DNA from: Symbiobacteriaceae bacterium
Lineage (GTDB): Bacteria > Bacillota > JAAYKD01 > WRDA01
Assembly: GCA_009783675.1 (NCBI GenBank)
Contig: WRDA01000001.1
Span: 1-36,574 of the forward strand
Length of the DNA: 36,574 nt
Direction of reading: 5' to 3'
Of this stretch, positions 24,914-30,173 are shown piece after piece. Under the pieces are notes generated by a model. That model was given only the letters and a program-made list of their open reading frames with translations, did no database searches and was not told the DNA's origin. Each line of letters opens with the position of its first letter. Positions within the stretch are counted from its first letter, which is position 1. The translations under genes and the position numbers were made by a program.

Positions 24914-26134
24914 ATGGAATTAGCATCTTTGGCGGATAGCATCAGGAGCTTCATCGAGGAGGATGGTGAAGTATTACACAACATAGCCTTAGATATATAT
25001 AATAATCCTGAGCTGGGAAATGACGAGTATAAATCCGCAGCTCTTCTGTGTGGCGCTTTGCAAGAAGCGGGTTTTGAGGTCCAGATGCCGTATATGGATT
25101 TGGCTACCGCTTTTAAGGCGACCCTGGATACCGGCAAACCAGGAGGTGAGGTCGGATTACTCTGTGAGTATGATGCTCTGCCTGGTATCGGACATGGATG
25201 CGGTCACAACCTGATCGGGGTTATGTCTGTGGGAGCAGCTCGCGCCCTGGCTTCTATTAAAGATGAGCTTAGTGGAAAAATAATGGTTTTCGGTTGTCCC
25301 GCAGAAGAAACCAATGGAGCAAAAGTTCCTCTTTCTCAAGGAGGAGCGTTTGATAGCTGTGATGCTATCATGCAGGTTCATCCAGGATCGGAGCATGCTG
25401 TCGGTGGCACTTCATTAGCGATCGATGCCCTCGAGTTTATCTTTACGGGAAGAACTGCTCATGCTTCCGGGAATCCTCAAGACGGGATAAATGCTCTGGA
25501 TGCCTGCATTCAGACTTTCAACGGGATCAATGCCTTAAGGCAGCATGTGACACCTGACGTGCGAATTCATGGAATAATCAAAGAAGGTGGCTTGGCAGCC
25601 AATGTAGTACCGGAACGAGCTGTAGCTCAGTTCTACGTGCGAGCCGGCAAACGCAGCTATCTCCAGGAAGTAGTCAAAAAGGTTTTGGCCTGTGCCGAAG
25701 CCGGAGCAAAAATGGCCGGAGCATCTCTGGAGACCCGAAGTTTCGAGTACTCCAATGATGACCTGCTTAGTAACAGGGTTCTGGGAGACCTGTGGGTTGA
25801 GCAGCTTACAGACCTCGGGATCGAGGACACAGAAATCATCCGTAACTATGGAAAGGAAGGTCGCGGTTCAACCGATGTTGGCAATGTATCCCATAAGGCG
25901 CCGACCATTCACCCCAGTATCGGTATCACGGGTGGTGAAAAAGTCTCTGGGCACAGCCGGGAGTTTGCCGCATGTACCATTACCACAGACGGTCAGCAGG
26001 CAACCTTGTTGGCAGCTAAAGCTCTGGCTCTGAGTTGCCTTCATCTGCTGACAGATGAAACGCTGCGAGACAAGGTTCGCGAAGAGTTTATTACAGAAAA
26101 AAATGCGGCACCCCAATCTATTGACCTTTCCTGA
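24914..26134 (+). CDS. M20D-type amidohydrolase (AbgB / N-acyl-amino-acid hydrolase-like)
   Basis: A 406-residue metal-dependent amidohydrolase. The metal motif GHGCGHNL (Cys96, His98) and the Glu131-Glu132 pair (CPAEETNG), followed by His156 (QVHPGSEH), match M20D enzymes such as p-aminobenzoyl-glutamate hydrolase subunits and aminoacylases. TGRTAHASGNPQDGINALD is the lid/dimerisation domain, and a late His lies in VSGHSREFA. The ATG at 24914 is preferred to the GTG at 24905, because AGGAG (24901-24905) gives 8-base spacing to the former and overlaps the latter. It is co-transcribed with the serine hydrolase. The pair probably degrades an amide or N-acyl compound; the substrate is unknown. 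Confidence 0.9.
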   Translation: MELASLADSIRSFIEEDGEVLHNIALDIYNNPELGNDEYKSAALLCGALQEAGFEVQMPYMDLATAFKATLDTGKPGGEVGLLCEYDALPGIGHGCGHNLIGVMSVGAARALASIKDELSGKIMVFGCPAEETNGAKVPLSQGGAFDSCDAIMQVHPGSEHAVGGTSLAIDALEFIFTGRTAHASGNPQDGINALDACIQTFNGINALRQHVTPDVRIHGIIKEGGLAANVVPERAVAQFYVRAGKRSYLQEVVKKVLACAEAGAKMAGASLETRSFEYSNDDLLSNRVLGDLWVEQLTDLGIEDTEIIRNYGKEGRGSTDVGNVSHKAPTIHPSIGITGGEKVSGHSREFAACTITTDGQQATLLAAKALALSCLHLLTDETLRDKVREEFITEKNAAPQSIDLS

Positions 26135-26136
26135 CC
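26120..26136 (-). promoter_or_regulatory. CtsR-like operator upstream of clpP
   Basis: Read on the minus strand this is GGTCAGG-AAA-GGTCAAT, two direct heptads with a 3-base gap. The CtsR consensus is (A/G)GTCAAA-NAN-(A/G)GTCAAA; the first heptad matches at 5 of 7 positions and the second at 6 of 7, with the central A present. It overlaps the -35 of the clpP promoter, where a repressor would block RNA polymerase. It also overlaps the last codons of the preceding gene. No ctsR gene lies in the window. Confidence 0.45.
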
Positions 26137-26149
26137 TTTGTGATAAGAT
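26121..26149 (+). promoter_or_regulatory. Promoter for clpP
   Basis: TTGACC at 26121-26126 and TAAGAT at 26144-26149 with a 17-bp spacer. The -35 lies in the final codons of the M20D gene. The leader to the clpP ATG is about 85 bases. Confidence 0.5.
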
Positions 26150-26242
26150 AGAGATGGTCTGAGACTGTGGGGTCAGAAGACGAGGGCATTGATGATTAGT
26201 ACTCGAAAGTGGCCCTTCCAGGCGATGGAAAGGAGTAAACTA

Positions 26243-26833
26243 ATGGCAGTAGAGAGCAATTTAGTACCAATGGTTGTGGAACAAACAGGCAGAGGAGAAC
26301 GCGCATACGATATTTTTTCCCGCATGTTAAAAGACAGGATCATCTTTTTAAACAGTGAGATCAATATGGTTTCAGCCAATCTGATCGTAGCTCAGCTGAT
26401 TTTTTTGGAGAGTGAGGATCCCGATAAAGAGATCAATATTTATATCAACTCTCCAGGGGGAGATGTCTACTCTGGTCTGGCTATCTATGACACGATGCAG
26501 TATTTGAAGGCACCTGTAAACACTATCTGTGTAGGGATGGCAGCATCGATGGCAGCAAACCTTCTGGCAGCAGGTAAGAAGCGGATGGCTCTGCCTCATT
26601 CGCGGATCATGATACATCAACCTCACGGAGGAGCTCGGGGACAAGCCAGCGATATCTCCATCGCTGCTGAAGAGATACTCAAGATGAGAGAAATAACAAA
26701 TGAAATTCTAATGAAGCATACCGGTCGCTCCCGCGAAGAGATACTTGCAGCTACTGATCGTGACCGCTACTTTGATCCATACGAAGCTAAGGCTTTTGGC
26801 TTACTTGACGATGTCTTTGAGCGCAGAGCCTAG
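26243..26833 (+). CDS. clpP: ATP-dependent Clp protease proteolytic subunit ClpP
   Basis: A 196-residue serine protease that forms the tetradecameric barrel fed by ClpX/ClpC ATPases. The catalytic triad is Ser102 (GMAASMA), His125 (MIHQP) and Asp174 (TDRDRYF). The handle region and axial N-terminus (NLVPMVVEQTGRGERAYDIF) are typical. I start at the ATG at 26243, preceded by GGAAAGGAG with 7-base spacing; the frame is open further upstream to 26189 but those 18 residues do not resemble the family. The segment between Ser and His is two residues shorter than in E. coli or B. subtilis ClpP. There is no clpX or tig next to it. Likely regulation is by the CtsR-like box at 26120-26136. Confidence 0.97.
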   Translation: MAVESNLVPMVVEQTGRGERAYDIFSRMLKDRIIFLNSEINMVSANLIVAQLIFLESEDPDKEINIYINSPGGDVYSGLAIYDTMQYLKAPVNTICVGMAASMAANLLAAGKKRMALPHSRIMIHQPHGGARGQASDISIAAEEILKMREITNEILMKHTGRSREEILAATDRDRYFDPYEAKAFGLLDDVFERRA

Positions 26834-26883
26834 CTAGAGGGTGAACACAGTTCATGTGCATCTCTCAGATGGAGCAAGCGTAT

Positions 26884-26916
26884 AAACCCCTGAGTCGTTC
26901 ACCAGCTCAGGGGTTT
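26884..26916. terminator. Bidirectional terminator between clpP and the tRNA cluster
   Basis: An 11-bp perfect stem, AAACCCCTGAG (26884-26894) with CTCAGGGGTTT (26906-26916), and an 11-base loop. Flanks are GGGGTTTGCTC on the plus side and GGGGTTTATA on the minus side. It lies 50 bp after the clpP stop and about 130 bp after the last tRNA of the minus-strand cluster. Confidence 0.85.
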
Positions 26917-27048
26917 GCTCATATGTAAAGGAAGCTTAGTTAAGAACTGTTACACCCTTATTGGTGAATCCTTGCTGCAGTTTGCAAGTCATACCAAACC
27001 GGAAGAACCCTGCACCTATAAGGAAGAGCGGTTCGAGTCACCGAGATC
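26917..27048. other. Non-coding interval after tRNA-Leu; nothing recognised
   Basis: About 130 bp between the clpP terminator and the 3' end of tRNA-Leu. It holds only short weak stems, such as CTTGC (26971-26975) with GCAAG (26984-26988). The open frame that runs across it continues through two tRNA genes and is not a plausible protein. Probably transcribed as the tRNA trailer. Confidence 0.6.
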
Positions 27049-27133
27049 TGGTGCGGGTAACAGGAGTTGAACCTGCACGGATCTCTCCACCAGATCCTAA
27101 GTCTGGCGCGTCTGCCAATTCCGCCATACCCGC
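27049..27133 (-). tRNA. tRNA-Leu (anticodon TAG)
   Basis: 82 bases plus an encoded CCA (27049-27051). The acceptor GCGGGTA pairs with TACCCGC. The anticodon arm is CCAGA-CTTAGGA-TCTGG, giving anticodon TAG. It has a class II variable arm and the T-loop GGTTCAACTCC. It is last in the minus-strand tRNA cluster. Confidence 0.97.
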
Positions 27134-27169
27134 ATAATGTTGTTAAGGTGTTATTATGATGATAAAAAA

Positions 27170-27246
27170 TGGTGCGCCCGGCAGGATTCGAACCTGCGAC
27201 CTTTTGGTTCGTAGCCAAACACTCTATCCAGCTGAGCTACAAGCGC
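27170..27246 (-). tRNA. tRNA-Arg (anticodon ACG)
   Basis: 74 bases plus encoded CCA. The acceptor GCGCTTG pairs with CGGGCGC through wobble pairs. The anticodon arm is TTTGG-CTACGAA-CCAAA with anticodon ACG, whose first A would be deaminated to inosine. T-loop GGTTCGAATCC. It lies 3 bases from the CCA end of tRNA-His. Confidence 0.97.
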
Positions 27247-27249
27247 ACT

Positions 27250-27326
27250 TGGGGTAGATGATGGGACTTGAACCCACGGCCCTCAGAGCCACAATCTGAT
27301 GCTCTGCCAGCTGAGCTACATCTACC
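27250..27326 (-). tRNA. tRNA-His (anticodon GTG)
   Basis: The acceptor GTAGATG pairs with CATCTAC. The extra G at position -1 (27326) faces C73 (27253), the hallmark of bacterial tRNA-His, and CCA is encoded. The anticodon arm is TCAGA-TTGTGGC-TCTGA with anticodon GTG. It is the first gene behind the promoter at 27359-27387. Confidence 0.97.
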
Positions 27327-27334
27327 AAGACTCA

Positions 27335-27351
27335 GTGCTGCCAAGCAGCAC
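27335..27351 (-). other. Perfect hairpin at the start of the tRNA-His leader
   Basis: GTGCTGC and GCAGCAC form a perfect 7-bp stem with a 3-base loop. It starts at, or one base after, the predicted transcription start (about 27352) and ends 8 bases before tRNA-His. It may help RNase P or protect the 5' end of the precursor; no function is demonstrated. Confidence 0.5.
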
Positions 27352-27358
27352 AAAGCAT

Positions 27359-27387
27359 ATTGTAGGGATGAATCTTCCGATTGTCAA
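27359..27387 (-). promoter_or_regulatory. Promoter for tRNA-His/Arg/Leu
   Basis: On the minus strand: TTGACA (27387-27382), a 17-bp spacer, TACAAT (27364-27359). Perfect -35, one mismatch in -10, ideal spacing. It splits the five-tRNA cluster into two transcription units. Confidence 0.8.
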
Positions 27388-27431
27388 GCCTTTTGCTGAA
27401 TAATACATTACGGCATAGTACCGACACAATA

Positions 27432-27458
27432 CGGGATGTGGCAAAACGCTACATCCCG
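27432..27458 (-). terminator. Hairpin resembling the tRNA-Pro 5' end; candidate terminator of the Pro-Arg unit
   Basis: An 11-bp stem (27432-27442 with 27448-27458), one G-T wobble on the plus strand, and a 5-base loop. It begins 21 bases after the CCA of tRNA-Arg(TCT). On the minus strand it reads CGGGATGTAGCG, identical to the first 12 bases of tRNA-Pro. The downstream flank TATTGTG is only weakly U-rich, so termination is plausible but not certain. Confidence 0.45.
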
Positions 27459-27479
27459 CTTTACATAAAGGTTTGAGAT

Positions 27480-27555
27480 TGGTGCGCCCGGTAGGAATCG
27501 AACCTACGACCCTCTGATTAGAAGTCAGATGCTCTATCCCCTGAGCTACAAGCGC
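27480..27555 (-). tRNA. tRNA-Arg (anticodon TCT)
   Basis: The acceptor GCGCTTG pairs with CGGGCGC and CCA is encoded. The anticodon arm is TCTGA-CTTCTAA-TCAGA with anticodon TCT, reading AGA/AGG. T-loop GGTTCGATTCC. The acceptor stem is the same as in the Arg(ACG) gene. The 42-bp spacer to tRNA-Pro holds a short TTACTC/GAGTAA stem. Confidence 0.97.
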
Positions 27556-27597
27556 AGAGTTATCTTACTCAAACAGGCTTGCTACAGTGAGTAAACC

Positions 27598-27674
27598 TGG
27601 TCGGGACGGCGGGATTTGAACCCACGGCCTTCTGGTCCCAAGCCAGACGCGCTACCAAGCTGCGCTACATCCCG
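27598..27674 (-). tRNA. tRNA-Pro (anticodon TGG)
   Basis: The acceptor CGGGATG pairs with CGTCCCG through one U-G pair; the C1-G72 pair is typical of bacterial tRNA-Pro. The anticodon arm is TCTGG-CTTGGGA-CCAGA with anticodon TGG. CCA is encoded. It is the first gene of the cluster, directly behind a consensus promoter. Confidence 0.97.
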
Positions 27675-27688
27675 ATGCAGCGAAGTGA

Positions 27689-27717
27689 ATTATAGGATAT
27701 GGCAGGCCTCATGTCAA
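27689..27717 (-). promoter_or_regulatory. Consensus promoter for tRNA-Pro/Arg(TCT)
   Basis: On the minus strand: TTGACA (27717-27712), a 17-bp spacer and TATAAT (27694-27689), a perfect sigma-A match. Start near 27682, only about 8 bases ahead of the mature tRNA-Pro end. Two 8-bp direct repeats lie just upstream of the -35. Confidence 0.88.
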
Positions 27718-27720
27718 GTA

Positions 27721-27747
27721 CCGAGATTCGGTTACAGTTCCGAGATT
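27721..27747. repeat. 8-bp direct repeats upstream of the tRNA-Pro promoter
   Basis: CCGAGATT occurs at 27721-27728 and again at 27740-27747, 19 bp apart start to start. In the direction of tRNA transcription the nearer copy ends 3 bp before the -35. This is a suitable place for an activator or UP-type element, but nothing shows which. Confidence 0.5.
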
Positions 27748-27795
27748 TTATTATCTAACGGAGTCTAAACTGGAATATTAATCGTCATAAACTCC

Positions 27796-27824
27796 TTGAC
27801 AAGTTTGCATGCTTATCGTACTAT
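27796..27824 (+). promoter_or_regulatory. Promoter for the DUF1653/rlmN genes
   Basis: Perfect -35 TTGACA at 27796-27801, a 17-bp spacer, and TACTAT at 27819-27824 (4 of 6). Start near 27831, giving a leader of about 127 bases to the ATG at 27958. That leader contains a 7-bp hairpin at 27909-27928 (CAGGAAG/CTTCCTG). Confidence 0.6.
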
Positions 27825-27957
27825 GAAGGCCGTTAAGCTACCTGTCGCCAGTCGCATCATATGGTGATCCTATGTAATAACCCCTTAGTAAGACAGGATT
27901 TCATGAGGCAGGAAGAGAATACTTCCTGACGAGAGAAATATGAGGAGGTACTTCGCC

Positions 27958-28182
27958 ATGGAAAAGCATCCTAAGCCGGGAATCTATCGCCATTATAAAG
28001 GGAGACTCTATTGCCTGGTCGGCTTGGCACAGCATTCTGAGACTCTGGAACTCATGGCGGTATACCACTCCCAGGATAACCTGGATGATCTCTGGGTGAG
28101 ACCTGTTTCGATGTGGAATGAGCTGGTGGAGAAAGACGGAGCCCTGATCCCCCGCTTCTCTTTCGTTTCTCCTGAAAATTAA
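27958..28182 (+). CDS. DUF1653 domain protein
   Basis: A 74-residue protein made entirely of one DUF1653 domain: GIYRHYKGRLYCLVGLAQHS near the N-terminus, then AVYHSQ, LWVRPVSMW and a closing PRFSFV, the core pattern of this small beta-rich family. The function of the family is not established. The ATG at 27958 is set by GAGGAGG (27942-27948) with 9-base spacing; the ATG at 27940 overlaps that ribosome binding site and is rejected. It has its own promoter and a leader of about 127 bases. rlmN begins 51 bp downstream on the same strand. Confidence 0.88.
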   Translation: MEKHPKPGIYRHYKGRLYCLVGLAQHSETLELMAVYHSQDNLDDLWVRPVSMWNELVEKDGALIPRFSFVSPEN

Positions 28183-28233
28183 ACTAAGGTAAGGTATACT
28201 ACCAGAGACTGAATGTGAGGAGATACTACAAGG

Positions 28234-29331
28234 GTGGTTATTTCATCTGAAGGGACTGAGCACTCAGCAGAGAAGCAACTAAACTGGCTTGGCATGACTT
28301 TGGCAGAGATGGAGCAGGTAATCAGTGACCTGGGAGAGGCTAAGTACAGAGCGGGTCAACTCAGTGACTGGATCTATCGTAAGAATGAACACGATTTCGC
28401 TAAGATGAGCAACCTTTCTGCATTCCTGAGGAGTCGCCTCAACGAGATCAGTCGAGTGGATCTCCCCGGAGTGGTCGAGCTGTATCAGGGCATCAACGAC
28501 CCTGTGACCAAGGCTTTGGTTTGCTTTCAGGATGAGGAGCTCGCAGAGTGTGTCCTGATGCGCTATCCATATGGTAACTCGGTATGTGTATCCACTCAGG
28601 TTGGTTGCCGTATGGCTTGTCGTTTTTGCGCCTCTGGCAGCGATGGTTTTTTACGCGACCTTTCTGCGGGTGAGATTGTGGGGCAAGTACTGTTACTTCG
28701 CTCATTGCTTTCAGGAGAAGGAAACAGCCGAATATCCCATTTGGTGTTCATGGGAATGGGAGAACCTTTAGATAATATAGAGCAAGTAATCAGAGTAATT
28801 CAGATTGTTAATGCTCCCTGGGGGCTTGGTATAGGCTACCGACATATCACAGTCTCTACCTGCGGTCTGATTGAGGGGATAGAACGCCTGACTGAGCTAA
28901 ACCTGCCACTCAATCTTGCTATCTCTCTGCATGCATCTGACGATGATTTACGTAGGGAACTAATGCCTGTAGCACATAAGTACAAAATTACAGACCTTAT
29001 AGCCACAGCGGTTCGTTATTCACGTGTAACGGGTCGCAGGGTGACATATGAATATGGGATGATCGCTGGTATCAACGATAAAACGAGCCAGGCTGAGCAA
29101 CTTGCAAGGCTCCTTAAGGGCAGTCTTTCGCATGTTAACCTGATACCATTTAATAACTGGCAATCGGAAACAGCACAGTCTGCACAACAACGCAGCAGCC
29201 CCGAGGTCGTTGCAGGCTTCGCTGAGAGCTTACGCAAATGGGGCATAGAGGTAACTGTACGGCGTGAGATGGGTGCTGATATCTCTGCTGCCTGTGGACA
29301 GCTCCGAAGATCAAGGCGGCGAGGAACATGA
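28234..29331 (+). CDS. rlmN: Dual-specificity 23S rRNA A2503 / tRNA A37 methyltransferase RlmN
   Basis: Radical SAM methyltransferase making C2-methyladenosine in 23S rRNA (A2503) and some tRNAs. The 365-residue protein has the iron-sulfur motif Cys125-x3-Cys129-x2-Cys132 (GCRMACRFCASG). It also has the conserved Cys118 (NSVCVS) and the methyl-carrying Cys354 near the C-terminus (SAACGQLR). FMGMGEPLDN, a SAM-binding GEP motif, is present. The GTG start at 28234 is the only reasonable start, with GAGGAG 12 bases upstream. Resistance methyltransferase Cfr is related, but the RlmN-type N-terminal HhH region (MTLAEMEQVI..AKYRAGQLSDWIY) and the genome context favour RlmN. It precedes the phosphatase-kinase pair, as in many Bacillota. 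Confidence 0.96.
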   Translation: MVISSEGTEHSAEKQLNWLGMTLAEMEQVISDLGEAKYRAGQLSDWIYRKNEHDFAKMSNLSAFLRSRLNEISRVDLPGVVELYQGINDPVTKALVCFQDEELAECVLMRYPYGNSVCVSTQVGCRMACRFCASGSDGFLRDLSAGEIVGQVLLLRSLLSGEGNSRISHLVFMGMGEPLDNIEQVIRVIQIVNAPWGLGIGYRHITVSTCGLIEGIERLTELNLPLNLAISLHASDDDLRRELMPVAHKYKITDLIATAVRYSRVTGRRVTYEYGMIAGINDKTSQAEQLARLLKGSLSHVNLIPFNNWQSETAQSAQQRSSPEVVAGFAESLRKWGIEVTVRREMGADISAACGQLRRSRRRGT

Positions 29332-29393
29332 TCAACTGTACTTGGGATTACTTGTGAAGGAAGGTGTGTCCCTTGCCTTTATCCTAGGAACTG

Positions 29394-30173
29394 TTGTACG
29401 CTTCACTGACGGATCCTGGTATGGTCCGTAGCGACAACCAGGATGCTCTTTATACAGGGTGCATCAAAGAAGCAACTGCATTACAGCCGGCGGTTTATTT
29501 ACTTATGGTCGCTGACGGAATGGGAGGATACCATGGAGGAGATGTAGCCGCTCAGCTAGCCTTGGACACTTTTCACAGACTGCTGAGTGATCATACTTCT
29601 GCATGGCCCGATACTGAAGAGTTCGATCTCTGGCAGAAACTCCTGCGTGAACTAGTCGTAAAAACCAATGCCAGGATTCTTGATGCCCAAAGGGAACTCT
29701 CCTATCCACAAATGGGTACTACACTAACAGTAGCGGTTCTAACCGGTCAGTTTTTACATATGGTTCATGTCGGGGACAGTCGGTTATACATACTCGATGG
29801 AGGAAGAATTAGTCAGGTGACCAGTGACCACTCCTATGTAGCAGATATGCAGCGTAAGGGATTATTGACTCCTGAGGAAGCTCGCCTCCATCCTCACAGG
29901 AATGTGATGTCTCAAGCACTCGGTGTGGAGTGGGAACTAGCAATCGAAGCCAGAAGCTTGCATCTTCCGGTTGATTCCACGCTCCTCATCTGTAGTGATG
30001 GTCTTAGCACAATGGTCTCTGATGCTGAAATAGGAGAGGTTTTACAACTTCAGCGAGAGCCTGCAGATTTGGTCAGGGAGCTGGTAGACCGTGCTAACCG
30101 CTTCGGAGGACTGGATAATATAACAGTTATTGTAGCTTTTTTTCGTAATCAAGATGAGGTAGCAGGTTCATGA
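29394..30173 (+). CDS. prpC: PP2C-family serine/threonine phosphatase (Stp/PrpC)
   Basis: Dephosphorylates substrates of the adjacent PASTA kinase. The 259-residue PPM domain shows the metal-binding motifs RSDNQDA, VADGMGGYHGG (Asp41), GDSRLYIL, TSDHS, CSDGLS and the terminal DNITVIV. The start is the TTG at 29394: an in-frame stop at 29385-29387 excludes anything earlier apart from a CTG, and AGGA lies only a few bases upstream, so initiation may be weak. Its stop overlaps the kinase start by ATGA. Activity needs Mn or Mg, whose Asp ligands are all present. There is no membrane segment, so it is cytoplasmic. Confidence 0.95.
   Translation: MYASLTDPGMVRSDNQDALYTGCIKEATALQPAVYLLMVADGMGGYHGGDVAAQLALDTFHRLLSDHTSAWPDTEEFDLWQKLLRELVVKTNARILDAQRELSYPQMGTTLTVAVLTGQFLHMVHVGDSRLYILDGGRISQVTSDHSYVADMQRKGLLTPEEARLHPHRNVMSQALGVEWELAIEARSLHLPVDSTLLICSDGLSTMVSDAEIGEVLQLQREPADLVRELVDRANRFGGLDNITVIVAFFRNQDEVAGS

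Noticed and set aside
26990..27048. Possible degenerate sixth tRNA downstream of tRNA-Leu (GGTTCGAGTC at about 27030)
   Set aside because: No acceptor, D or anticodon arms can be paired around it; the T-loop-like string alone is not enough.
26958..27218. Open frame of 86 codons on the minus strand across the tRNA region
   Set aside because: It reads straight through tRNA-Arg and tRNA-Leu and its translation is the familiar tRNA artefact (VAGSNPAGRT). There is no ribosome binding site.
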